A stretch of 64,000 nt of DNA from Nitrosomonas sp. (GCA_016708955.1 JADJES010000024.1:1-64000), one strand, 5' to 3'. Counted from the first letter of the stretch, positions 18,298-27,976 are shown. The notes: a model not told the origin generated them from the letters alone. Numbers and translations: made by a program.

Positions 18298-19167
18298 ATG
18301 AAAAACCAACAAATGCTGTTTTACAGCAAATTCATGGGATCGCATGATTATCAACAATCAACGATGAACGAACCTAAATTAAAAACTGAGATGAACATAA
18401 TCCCTTCGCAATCGATTGCTCCCAAAGTATCCATCAACGACTTAAACTTTTACTACAATGGATGTCAGGCACTGAAATCTATTAACATGAACATCTTGAG
18501 AGAAAAATTACCGCATTCATTGGCCCTTCCGGATGCGGAAAATCCACGTTACTGCACTTTCAACCGCATGTATCAACTCTATCCCAGCCAGGAAGCTCAC
18601 GGTGAAATCATGATGGATGGCATGAACATTCTCGACAAGAAGCAGGATATCAATATGCTGCGCGCTAAAGTCGGTATGGTTTTTCAGAAACCTACCCCAT
18701 TTCCGATGTCAATTTTCGATAATGTGGCGTTTGGTGTAAAACTGTATGAATCCTTAAATCGCAACGAGCTGGAAGAGCGAGTGGAATGGGCGCTACAAAA
18801 AGCTGCTTTATGGGAGGAGGTCAAAGACAAGCTGAACCAAAGTGGCATCAGTCTTTCCGGCGGCCAGCAACAACGCCTGTGTATTGCACGCACGATTGCG
18901 GTGAAACCCGAAGTGGTGTTGCTTGATGAGCCGACCTCGGCGCTTGATCCGATTTCTACCGCGCGGATAGAAGACTTGATCTTTACGCTCAAGGAGGATT
19001 ACACCATTGTTATAGTTACGCACAATATGCAACAAGCAGCACGCGTTTCAGACTATACGGCGTACATGTATCTGGGAGAGTTGATTGAGTTTGGTGACAC
19101 CGATACGCTTTTTACTAAACCCAGGCAGAAGGCTACAGAGGATTATATTACTGGCAAATTTGGCTAG
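18298..19167 (+). pseudogene. pstB: Phosphate ABC transporter ATPase PstB with Walker A out of frame
   Basis: The frame reads 289 residues with clear PstB features: FYYNGCQALK, Q-loop MVFQKPTPFP, signature LSGGQQQRLCIARTIA, Walker B VVLLDEPTSALDP and switch IVTHN. Residues about 71-85 make no sense (LPHSLALPDAENPRY). In the next frame the same DNA (18513-18554) encodes AFIGPSGCGKSTLL, the Walker A loop. The pattern needs one base missing near 18509 (KVTAF expected) and two near 18555 (an Arg codon expected). The two events cancel, so the ORF looks intact but lacks its P-loop and would be inactive. The N-terminus is longer than usual. phoU, often next, is absent. Confidence 0.88.
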
Positions 19168-19332
19168 CGAAGCAGGGGAGCACGTGGACAAATCTAAGGT
19201 TGAGAATATAGCCGATGAATTAAGTGTGATTTTTGTTTTGTGACCCTGTGATATGTGCGTTGTTGGTATGGGATTCGTGATTCGGTACCTGATCCCATAT
19301 TTAAAAATAAAGTGCGCAGCGAGTGGGGGTGG

Positions 19333-19474
19333 GGCAAAGATTATCGATAAATACAGCAAAACAGAAAAAATTTCATCAGAAATAGAAACAAAAATCGGGG
19401 CAGGGCCGCTGCGCTGCATGAATAGGGCGCCCTCTTAAATTCGCTCATATTGTCTTGACTGCGGGGTCCACTTT
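19333..19474 (+). repeat. IS3-type element end, left arm of a ~145-bp inverted repeat
   Basis: This segment is nearly identical, in inverse orientation, to 20845-20989. It begins with the coding end AKIIDK and runs to an outer end reading CTTGACTGCGGGGTCCACTT. The paired copy shows it is the right-hand end of an IS3-family element. The 165 bases before it, after pstB, hold nothing else recognisable. Confidence 0.65.
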
Positions 19475-20736
19475 ACTCTTCCTGAATTTCTGTCTCTTCT
19501 TCGAGATCATCGCCCACAAATGCCCGATATTGAAAAACGTAATCGCCGGCGGTTAATTCACCTTTTCTTGCTTTGAGATACACATTGAAATCTTTATTAG
19601 TACCGCAGCCATAACTAATATCAATATGGACTTCTTCATTTGAGTTTTCGGGGTTTTCTATAAGCTCAACCTGAAAATATGGAATATCCGAAAGTAGAGG
19701 CCTAAATTTTCCGCTACCTGTTGCATATTTCATTGGTCGTTCTAGCGTTATTACAATAATCCCTGAGTTTTCATATTCATCACAAAAGCTAACCTCTTGA
19801 GATACCCGTATAGAAGGAGTGGTTGATTTCTTGCTTTGGAAAACAAATTCATTTGTTTCTCTTGTTATTTTCTCTAAGCGTTCGCTAATTTTCCTAATTT
19901 CATCCATTACAACTGGATTAACTTCTTTTTTGTTGATGCTAGCCGTCTCTTCAATAAACTTACTCACGGAATACATCCAGAAGCTTTGTCCAGTCTCTTT
20001 TATAAACTCTTCAATTAATTCAGGCCTAGGGCTAATTGTTCTTCCAGATTGCTCTAACCACCAATCCTCTTTTTTTATCATCAGTGATAAATACAACTGA
20101 ACAGCTATTTTCTTTTGCATATTCTAAAGTTTGAAGCCAAACAAGTAGATCTCCATACTTTTTGTTGCATCTTCTATTGAGTCTTTATTAGAGTCTTTAT
20201 AGCCAGGAGGAATTTTAGCCTCATACCTTTTTCTCCAAGCTGAATTATTTCTTTAATTTTTGCATCACCAAATGGCTTACCAGTCTTTCCTTCAAAAGTG
20301 GTTTCAATAAATTCCAAAATTTCATCATTAGAGAGTTTATTCAACAATGCGGATTGTTGCTCTTAAATTGTCAACAACTTGACCTGAAAACTCATTTAAT
20401 TCCTTTAGCTTGTTATCACTTATAAAAGGATGGCGATCTTTACTTGATATTTTACTAACTAGATCTTTAATTGTTTTTATCGCGGACGTGTACTCTTTAG
20501 ATTGATCTGGAAGTTACTGTTAATCTATTCCGTAAAAATTCATTAGCAGCTTGATGTGGAATAAAAATCCTGCCATCTAATGATGTAATGGCTTCTTGTA
20601 GTTCTTTTCTAGTAGCTTCTGAATATCTGTAAAGATTAAGTAAAACATTAGTATCAACTATAAATGTCGATTCTTGTCAATGCTTTTTAAGTTCTTGTAC
20701 TTTAGGCTTAAAATGTCCGGGGAAAATACTTCTCAT
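19473..20736 (-). pseudogene. PIN-like-domain protein (DUF4935/PIN_8 type), disrupted
   Basis: On the minus strand from the ATG at 20736 it reads MRSIFPGHFKPKVQELKKH, a stop, then FIVDTNVLLNLYRYSEATRK and IFIPHQAANEFLRNRL, the N-terminal signature of PIN_8 proteins (VDTN is the metal-binding aspartate). A 215-residue frame at 19473-20120 holds the rest. The joint near 20070 shows one extra A in a 7-base run: FITDDKKEDWW is expected, with a second catalytic aspartate pair. Such proteins are predicted ribonucleases, often in defence or toxin contexts. At least two frame breaks and a stop make it inactive as written. It is enclosed by the inverted IS3 ends. Confidence 0.65.
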
Positions 20737-20760
20737 CTTGTATCCTTAAAGATTGCTTAA

Positions 20761-20837
20761 TCGGGATAGGAGAAAGCCTCACAGCCGCCCTCTCCCACAC
20801 CACCAGACATACGGGTCAGGTATCCGGCGGTTCGATG
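20761..20837 (-). other. Possible group II intron-type remnant
   Basis: On the minus strand, a CGCCGGATAC...CCGTATG...GGTGGTGTGGGAGAGGG arrangement followed by TCTCCTATCCCGA resembles sequence found beside group II intron reverse-transcriptase genes. No reverse transcriptase frame remains. Recognised from memory of similar sequences only; tentative. Confidence 0.3.
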
Positions 20838-20844
20838 ATCAACC

Positions 20845-21060
20845 AAAGTGGACCTCGCAGTCAAGACAATAATTGATCGAATCTTAAGAGGGCATCCTAT
20901 TCATGAAGCGGAGCGGCGCTGCCCCGATTTTTGTTTCTATTTCTGATGAAGTTTTTTCTGTTTTACTTTATTTGTCGATAATCTTTGCCACACTCCCGTT
21001 CGCTGTCAGGTAAACCTTGTCCGGTGTGTTATATCCCAGTGACTGATGCAGAAGCATGGG
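20845..21060 (-). mobile_element. IS3-family right-end remnant with transposase C-terminus
   Basis: On the minus strand the frame reads HQSLGYNTPDKVYLTANGSV and ends at a TAA at 20968-20970. HQSLGYxTPxxVY is the hallmark C-terminus of IS3-family integrase-type transposases. The non-coding end continues to 20845 and is the mirror of 19333-19474. The rest of the element is missing. Confidence 0.7.
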
Positions 21061-21488
21061 GTCTATCATCAGTATTTTGCAGGATGACACGCCACAGAAC
21101 CATAGTTGATATCCTTGGTTACCAAGATTATCTTGCTCTTCGGAGATTCTGCACTAATTGAACTGAAAGTGGTATAGAGGCATATTCTGTTATGTGTTCG
21201 TAAGATTCTGTCGCTGCAGAGAATCCCCTACTTTTATACTCTCTTAAATTAGGCAAAGAAACTCCTTGTTACGCTTAGAAAGCAATATACTTAGTGTCAG
21301 CCCGAAAACCCCATTTTTTTGCCAGCAAGCTACCTAAATTTTCAATCATTCCTGAAAAATGCAATGAGGATATGCATTCAAAAAAGCTTCCGATTGCATT
21401 TTTTGGAGGCGTAGTACAAAACTCGATTTTTACCCAGCACCAGCCGCTGATTGCTCGCAATCAGGTACTTTGGGCGCTAGATGAAAAT
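21061..21488. other. Gene-free stretch among IS remnants
   Basis: About 430 bases between the IS3 remnant and the next transposase. Short frames exist on both strands but none has a ribosome binding site or recognisable protein. Probably decayed mobile-element DNA. Confidence 0.4.
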
Positions 21489-22965
21489 TTATTTTAGGCT
21501 GTTCGCTGGTATCTTAAACTTTCTCTTCGCTTTGCGCGCACGTTCCACATCTTGTTGCCACAGGATGTCACCCATTCGGCGGATGTTCCCGGTGACAATG
21601 GCCAGTGCAACATAACGTTTAAAACCATCGATGCCATGGTCTGGGCATTTGTCCAAACCATGTATCTCTAGTGCGTTGATTGCCGACCTACCGCCGAGTG
21701 TGCATGACGGGCTTTAACAAAATTTCTTCGGTTCGTTCTACCGCTTGACGTTCTTGCTTAGTTTGCCTTTTCTGGGGAGCGTGACCTGGTCGAGATGCTG
21801 GATCAGTTCAGCTTGGTTGGCGGGTGAATGAAAGCCTTTGGTCGAAGCTACAGGCGTTGAGTTTGGGAAAGCGTTTTTTAGCTTCTGCGATCATGGATAC
21901 CGCAATCTGATCATCGGTTTGTTTTTCCATCACGTGATGATGCAAGATGAATTGATGCTGGTCTTCCAGGATGCATACTTTGACACCCAGCTCAACCGGT
22001 ACGCCTGCCTTACCTTTGCTTATCCATTCGGTGTGCGGCTCAAATAGGGAGAATACTTTTTCTTCGTGTGGAATCACTTCACCTTTTAATGACACGACGC
22101 TCAATTTGATCGATTTGGCGTTCGGCGTGTTTGATGTAGCCTTCAATTTCAATCTTTGCAGCAGCTCAGTAGACGCAATCGCGGCCAGTTTGGTTAGGGG
22201 TGGTCTGAATTTTGTCTAAGTGACTTCTGGCTTGGTCAATATAGGCCTGGTGCGCTTGCGTAACTTGTGCGTCGATTTTGTCTTGTCGTGCTTTAGCGAC
22301 GCTGCGCTTTTGTTCTGTGCACTACGCATCAGTCGTTTTAATTGGCGCAGGCTGTAGCTATATTGCCGCCAGTCGCTTAATTGTTGCCTTTCACACCAGT
22401 GCGCCGTCAGCGTAATCGCTTTGCGCAGGGCATCCCACAATAAGTTGATGTCCGTTGGAAAATGCACATCGGTTTCAACAACAAAGGAGTCGCACCGCCC
22501 ACGCAGGACCTTCGCTCTTTTAGGAGTGGCATGCCTCCCGCAACTATGATTTGGTTTATTTTGTCCAGCAGTTCTGGTGTGAGCAGGTTGACGTTCTCCA
22601 CCAAGGTTTGATACACATATTTCTTTGTCTTCATCATACAGATGATGTCCCAACATTTCGCGTAAGGTTTTATGCTGGTTAACCAGTTCGTGAAGACGAC
22701 CATAATCAGCATTTAAGTCCAGCCGCAATACGCCACAAACCAGTATGCTCCACAGGGTCATGCCAGGACGGCCTGTGCTCTTATCTACCTTGGGAGCAAT
22801 TTCACTTTCCAGTAATGCAAAAACGCTCCGGCGCATCCTCGTTCATGTACAGGTGCTGTAACCCGCGCAGTATCTTCGGTATGTCATCGCGGATCTCAAA
22901 TCGAATTTGATTTGTGATACATTAATTTCACCCAATTCCATCTGTGTATTTTGGACTACGCGCAT
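21489..22965 (-). pseudogene. ISNCY-family transposase, multiply frameshifted
   Basis: On the minus strand from the ATG at 22965 the start reads MRVVQNTQMELGEINVSQIK. The following segments fall in different frames: KVDKSTGRPGMTLWSILVCG, FEPHTEWISKGKAGVPVELG, HHHVMEKQTDDQIAV, and a C-terminus with VHGLDKCPDHGIDGF-like and AKRKFKIPANSLK sequence. The H-H-V-M-E-K catalytic block and the overall order match ISNCY (ISDol1-like) transposases of about 470 residues. At least five frame breaks were seen, so it is inactive. The family call is from motif memory. Confidence 0.7.
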
Positions 22966-23205
22966 TTGTGCTCCACTCGAACGAAGTTTGTTTTTGACAA
23001 CGATATTTTCGCCGATTTCAATCGAAGTTTGGGGTTATTTTGCTTTAAAATGCACCAGAACTACCTAATAACAGCAGTTTGGCACAATATTTCAGAATTC
23101 TTATCACCATAACTACGGGCAACCTGTTGTTTCTTATTCGGATAGAGGGTTTCCGGGCTGGCACTACTTAAGTATTTAATTTAAACAATAACACCAAATT
23201 TAAAA

Positions 23206-24726
23206 ATGAATTCATTGCCAGAAAATACCTGGGAATTAAATGAGGTGGCCAAGAACACCGACATTCTCTCGGAAATATCCTCTGAGTTTGATATTGAGGC
23301 TAATCCGGGCACAACCGCTAATCTACAATTTTACGATGACTTTGATTCTCATCTGTGGAAGGCGAATTATCTGCTTTGTCAAGTAGATAAGCAGCAGTTT
23401 CAACTCATCGATCCTTCTGGCTGTATTGACGAAGTTAGCGCATCAAGTGGAGCCAGATTCTGGTGGGAATTTTCAGAGAGCCGAGTTAAAGACAAATTGC
23501 AAAATTTAATTGGTTTGCGCGCGGTATTGCCAATCGCATCCATAAACTTGCTTGAAACGGATTTCTCATTGCGCAATGGTGATCAAAAAATTGTGGTGAA
23601 AGGTCGTTTAACACAAACGTTGGTTAGCAACAAAATTGTCCTTTATCTCACACTACAAGCCCTGCGTGGCTATACGAAATACTATACCCGGGCTGCACAA
23701 CTACTCAGGCCTTTTATTAAGGCGGAAATTAGACATTTCGGATTAAGATTCCTGTTAATGAATCAAGATATCCAGGCCCTCGAACCAAAACAAAGCGCTC
23801 TACTCTCCCTGACGGAGGATATGCGGACAGAGCAAGCGGTACGAGCAATGGCCATTGCTATGCTTGATCAGGCAAAACTGTATGTTGGCGGCGTAATTGC
23901 AGATATAGATACCGAGTTTTTGCATCAATTTCGAGTTAACGTTCGAAAACTAAGATCATTAATCAGTTTGTTAAAACAAGCATTGCCGGCATCAATGCTG
24001 GATACGCTAAAACCCAGAATATCTTCAATTGCAAGCAAAACGAACAAGCTTCGGGATCTGGACGTATTTATCCTGGCTCAGGACAGTTATCGTGCGATGT
24101 TGCCAGCGAATTTTGAAAGCGGCTTAAACGAGCTGTACCGTTTAATTGAAAAACAGCGCAAGCAAGAAAAAAATAAGGTGGCTAGATATTTTTCCTCTAC
24201 CGAGTATAGGAACGATGTCACTGCTTGTGCGGCTGAATTATCTCAGAGCTCTGCTTTTCAAACACCCATGGCATCAAAACCGGTATTGCAAGTTGTAAAA
24301 AAATTATTGTTAAAGCGCTATCATAAAATGCTCGCAATGAACGCGGCTATTAATAGCCAATCAGCAGATGAAAAAATTCATGAATTACGTATTGAATTTA
24401 AAAAGCTACGCTACTTGATCGAATTTTTTGTTGATTTGTTGCCAAAGAAACGTACAGGTAAAATAGTCATTGAAATTAAAAAGATACAAACTGTATTGGG
24501 TGACTACAATGATTATTGTATCCAGATCGAGTTTTTAAACGGTTACATTGATGATGCCCGGATTGAGATGTCAAAAGCCTTGAGTGGTTTGATAGCAATT
24601 TTGTATCAAAAGAAAACAGAAGAACGTCCGAAAGTTGAAGGCGCATTAACGGATTTTTTCACAGAAAATATGACCATTGAATTTGATTTGGTATTTGGGG
24701 CAGTTGAGCCAGGAGATTCAGAATGA
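23206..24726 (+). CDS. CHAD-domain protein, probable polyphosphate binding
   Basis: 506 residues. The C-terminal half (about 205-490) is a CHAD domain, with conserved basic/histidine helices LHQFRVNVRKLRSLISLL and IHELRIEFKKLRYLIEFF, the paired H-x-x-R-x-x-x-K-x-R-x-L signature. The N-terminal 190 residues do not show the ExExK of a CYTH domain, so this is not a standard CYTH-CHAD fusion; they may be a diverged relative. CHAD domains bind polyphosphate and locate to polyphosphate granules. The stop overlaps the next start by four bases (ATGA), indicating an operon with the ParA-like gene. Confidence 0.85.
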   Translation: MNSLPENTWELNEVAKNTDILSEISSEFDIEANPGTTANLQFYDDFDSHLWKANYLLCQVDKQQFQLIDPSGCIDEVSASSGARFWWEFSESRVKDKLQNLIGLRAVLPIASINLLETDFSLRNGDQKIVVKGRLTQTLVSNKIVLYLTLQALRGYTKYYTRAAQLLRPFIKAEIRHFGLRFLLMNQDIQALEPKQSALLSLTEDMRTEQAVRAMAIAMLDQAKLYVGGVIADIDTEFLHQFRVNVRKLRSLISLLKQALPASMLDTLKPRISSIASKTNKLRDLDVFILAQDSYRAMLPANFESGLNELYRLIEKQRKQEKNKVARYFSSTEYRNDVTACAAELSQSSAFQTPMASKPVLQVVKKLLLKRYHKMLAMNAAINSQSADEKIHELRIEFKKLRYLIEFFVDLLPKKRTGKIVIEIKKIQTVLGDYNDYCIQIEFLNGYIDDARIEMSKALSGLIAILYQKKTEERPKVEGALTDFFTENMTIEFDLVFGAVEPGDSE

Positions 24727-25476
24727 AAGTGATTGCTTGCTATAGCATGAAAGGAGGCGTCGGAAAAACGGCTACTGCGGTCAATCTTGCCTACTGGGCT
24801 GCCAAATCCGGGTTAAAAACATTATTAATTGACTTGGATCCTCAAGGTGCCTCGTCTTTTTATTTCAGGATCAAGCCATCCTCAAAGAAATGGGCAAAGC
24901 GCTTTTTTAATGCGTATGAAAACTTGGTAAAACACATTAAAGCGAGTGACTTTGAAAATCTGGATATTATTCCGGCACACTTGAGTTTTTCGTAACTTTG
25001 ATACGCTGTTGGCAGGCTTCAAAAAACGCAAAAATCGTTTGAAGCGCGTATTAAAAGGCTTCAATAAAGAATATGACTTGGTGATATTAGACTGTCCGCC
25101 ATCCATTAGCTATCTGTCGGAATCTATATTTATCGCATCTAATTTGGTTCTGGTGCCTGTTATTCCTACCCCGCTTTCAGAGCGGACTTTTGAGCAGCTG
25201 ATGGCATTTTTTGAGGAAAATGATTATCCGCAGAATAAGATCGTGCCTTTTTTCTCAATGGTTCAGGGACAAAAGTCACTGCACAAAGCAACAATGGAAG
25301 CCATGTCTGCAAGATACAAAATGTTTCTGAATACAACCATTCCATATTCATCAGATATCGAGAAAATGGGCGTACACAAAGCGCCTGTCGATGTTTTTGC
25401 TAAATCCCAACAAGCTAATTACGCTTATATCAAACTTTGGAAAGAAGTTTCAGAAACCACGAGAAAGCGTGGATAA
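24723..25476 (+). pseudogene. ParA/MinD-type ATPase, frameshifted near 24990
   Basis: The start overlaps the CHAD stop. The first frame holds a deviant Walker A (SMKGGVGKTATAVNLAY) and LLIDLDPQGASS, then ends at TAA 24993-24995. The remainder (YDLVILDCPPSISYLSESI, VPVIPTPLSERTFEQL) lies in another frame from 24991. Removing one T from the five-T run at 24986-24990 restores HLSFRNFDTLLAGFKKRKNR and a protein of about 251 residues, normal for ParA. ParA-like ATPases position plasmids, chromosomes and protein or polymer granules. The homopolymer location makes a base-call error plausible. Partner ParB is absent; the CHAD protein may play that role. Confidence 0.85.
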
Positions 25477-25518
25477 GTTAGAGCAATTGAGGCGGGATGA
25501 GAATTCTATTTAACTGAG

Positions 25519-25559
25519 AAAAAAATCGGACCTGTGCCGGAAAGAGTCCGGTTTTTTTA
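25519..25559 (+). terminator. Rho-independent terminator after the ParA-like gene
   Basis: AAAAATCGGAC pairs with GTCCGGTTTTT around a short loop, ending in a T-run. It closes the CHAD-ParA transcript. The 260 bases from here to the NUDIX gene hold only its leader and RBS. Confidence 0.8.
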
Positions 25560-25819
25560 TGAGGAAGTATTGAATTTTCTATGATCCATGACCAAAGAAA
25601 TGCAGCTGGAAAAATAACGATATGGTTTTATTCCGAATAGTCATCGACTTGAGTAGGGTATTTATAATGAATCACACAGACCTTTGATATTTTTGGAAGT
25701 AGAGTTTTAATCTAAAGTGGAAGCCGTTACCCCTACACCGTCAGAGTTTGCAGCATTAGGTATGATTGAAAATAAATGCTATCAGAATGCCCATCCGGTC
25801 AAGGAGGGTAAGCGGGATT

Positions 25820-26236
25820 ATGGCTAGCAAGCAACATCATAAGAAAAAGCGAATCGCAGTAGTCCCTGTCGTCATGAGAAAAACTAGGCTTCAGGTATAT
25901 CTGGTCACCAGTCGTGAGGAACGAAAGTGGATTATACCCACAGGGAAATTGGAGAAGAAGCTCAATAACAGGCAGGTAGCGGCACTGGAAGCGTTTGAAG
26001 AGGCGGGTATTCTCGGTAAGCTTGATAAACACTTCAGAGAGCAGGTGTTACTGCAAAGTCCCAGTGGCAAGCACAAGCGCAAAACAACAGTTTTTTTGCT
26101 TTACGTCAAGCGTATTTTAAAGTGCTGGCCGGAAATTCATGATCGCAAGCGTAAACTGGTAAGTTTGAGAAAATATTTAAAGTCAGTTTCCAATAGAAAG
26201 CTAAAACGAAAGTTAGTAAAAAATATATATGCCTAG
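25820..26236 (+). CDS. NUDIX-fold protein with a degenerate Nudix box
   Basis: 138 residues from the ATG at 25820, chosen because AAGGAGG lies 12 bases upstream; the frame is open earlier. The NUDIX fold is evident (KRIAVVPVVMRKTRLQVYLV, KWIIPTGKLE). The box GKLEKKLNNRQVAALEAFEE, followed by AGI, keeps the core catalytic glutamates. It has Leu where the consensus has the first Glu and Leu where it has the Arg of REUXEE. It may therefore be weak or specialised. Related small NUDIX enzymes cleave diphosphoinositol or dinucleoside polyphosphates. The protein is very basic. It follows CHAD and ParA, separated by a terminator. Confidence 0.75.
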   Translation: MASKQHHKKKRIAVVPVVMRKTRLQVYLVTSREERKWIIPTGKLEKKLNNRQVAALEAFEEAGILGKLDKHFREQVLLQSPSGKHKRKTTVFLLYVKRILKCWPEIHDRKRKLVSLRKYLKSVSNRKLKRKLVKNIYA

Positions 26237-26398
26237 GAGTCTGTCCGAGAATAGAGCGATTTACTGCAGAAAAGCTATTTTGGTCATATTTTCCAATTAT
26301 TCTCGTTAAATAGAATAACTATTCGCCTCAAATAATCGAAAAATCTGTCTCAAAATAGCTTTCCCTCGCTACGATCACTATTCTTGGAAAGCCTCCTA
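26234..26398. mobile_element. MITE-like element, family 1, copy B
   Basis: A 165-bp copy of the element at 14848-15012 in reverse orientation, starting within the last codons of the NUDIX gene. The ends read CTAGGAGTCTGTCC and GCCTCCTAG. Immediately after it (26399-26510) comes more GAGTCCGTCGG-type sequence that resembles a decayed end of a related repeat; no gene is seen there. Confidence 0.8.
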
Positions 26399-26511
26399 GG
26401 AGTCCGTCGGTTTTAAGCAATCGTAGCGAGCCGAGTGGAAGAGCGAGTGCGGATTTTTTCAGTTTCTTGGATTTCTAGACATAAGCGAGCGGGATTCTTC
26501 GCTAAGAAAAC

Positions 26512-26679
26512 TTAACCCGGATATTGCATGAATTGCGCACGCCCTCACTTGCCTCTTGATTCCACAAGGAATTTGTCTCAGTTAGGTGTATGAATAACTA
26601 CACCGCTTCTTCGAAAAATCCCTTGTGAAACCAATATCATGCGTGAGCATCGTGCGAATTCATGGAATATCCGGGTTAA
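26512..26679. mobile_element. MITE-like element, family 2, copy A
   Basis: A 168-bp element with ends TTAACCCGGATATTGCATGA and its near-complement (TATCCGGGTTAA). The internal sequence (TTCCACAAGGAATTTGTCTC, TCATACACC-like) is shared in inverse orientation with 33413-33577. No coding capacity. The 160 bases to the next gene show nothing recognisable. Confidence 0.8.
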
Positions 26680-26839
26680 GTCATTGTTATTTATTCCTGC
26701 TGATCATCTTCAGTTTGATCTATTTTGAATGGATAGAGGCTTTAGAATTCGTTTTTTTATGAAAATTCGATGGATTTTCCTGATCTTTCCACATCCTACT
26801 GAAAATTGTACAGCGGTATCATAGCTTGTCTCTATGATT

Positions 26840-27703
26840 TTAAGCAGACTTTAGATTTAACGGATTCTTTAAGCTAGGAATGATTAGTTTTTTGCTGAAA
26901 AACATAACCTCAGAATCTTTGCTGTGATGTCGTACGTTGTGATTGAAATCACAGATTGTGGTCGGATAATCTTTGTACATCTCAATAATTTCCGGATTGT
27001 TGTCGCATGAAACTATCCAGTGCTGAGTGATATGCTCCTTGACCAGTTCTGCAATACTTAGGTGATCATTATGCAAATTGTGGTTTTCATAAAGCCGGTG
27101 TCCTTTGACAAAGGAGGGGAGGTCAATATGAATAAGTGTTTTGCCGGGAAGTACCGGTAATACGGTTTTAATAAAATCTGCCGCATTTTGGTTATATAGG
27201 TGAATCTGTGAGCGGTACAGCGCAATCCATTCAATCCGGCGAATTAAGTCAACCTTGTCAAAGCGTGCATCAAGCTTCCAATGACAATCTTGGTTTACTC
27301 CATCGGCAGATCCTCCCCAGAGTATTCCTAAGCGATTAATCCGATTTAGAAAAAAAATTGAAAATCCTACTTCAAGTGGACTGTGACTCGCAGGGAAATC
27401 TAGAATAGCTTTCTGCCGTTGCCATTCTTTCATTGTTATTTCTACATCGTGAATAGCTTTGCAGAGTGCTTCGGGTTGATTGATAACACTGTGCCAGAAA
27501 GCGTATATAGCAGGATTCGCATCGTTCAAATGGATGCAGGATGCATAGCCGCGGGTTAGTAAATTTATTGCTATCCCCGCACCGCCTGCGTAGAGCTCAA
27601 CATAATGTCCATCTAACAGATTGTTTTGCTCAAAAATCAACTTAATGAATCCTGATAATTTGTTTTTTCCGCCTGGGTAACGTAAAGGGGTATTGAGTTT
27701 CAT
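26840..27703 (-). CDS. Dam-like (D12 class) DNA adenine methyltransferase with altered catalytic motif
   Basis: 287 residues from the ATG at 27703, chosen over 27715 because GGAG sits 7 bases before it. The SAM-binding motif RYPGGKNKLSGFI is present, then VELYAGGAGIAINLL, FFLNRINRLGIL, and WKLDARFDKVDLIRRI, all typical of D12-class methylases. The catalytic motif expected as DPPYFVKG reads DLPSFVKG, so the Pro and the Tyr that stack the flipped adenine are both replaced. The enzyme may be inactive or repurposed. No restriction endonuclease is adjacent. Base usage matches neighbours. The frame is otherwise complete. Confidence 0.82.
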   Translation of the reverse strand: MKLNTPLRYPGGKNKLSGFIKLIFEQNNLLDGHYVELYAGGAGIAINLLTRGYASCIHLNDANPAIYAFWHSVINQPEALCKAIHDVEITMKEWQRQKAILDFPASHSPLEVGFSIFFLNRINRLGILWGGSADGVNQDCHWKLDARFDKVDLIRRIEWIALYRSQIHLYNQNAADFIKTVLPVLPGKTLIHIDLPSFVKGHRLYENHNLHNDHLSIAELVKEHITQHWIVSCDNNPEIIEMYKDYPTTICDFNHNVRHHSKDSEVMFFSKKLIIPSLKNPLNLKSA

Positions 27704-27976
27704 CGGATACTCCATTGTGAATTTGATGCGATGCTAACAACCAGATTCTTACGCAGAAACGAAGTCATATTTTTATTATACATTTGATATAAGGGGAGTG
27801 CGCGGTTCGCTACACCAAATCATCGTTAGGCGTTGCACTTCGAAATTGGACTCACAGTGTAATTTGAGCATACTATTAAATAAGTATGTGCAACTGGTGA
27901 TCTGTCATATTGATGTAATCAAATTTTTCTATAATTTATAAAATTACTTTTCGAATCCCTGAAAATTGTTGGGATT

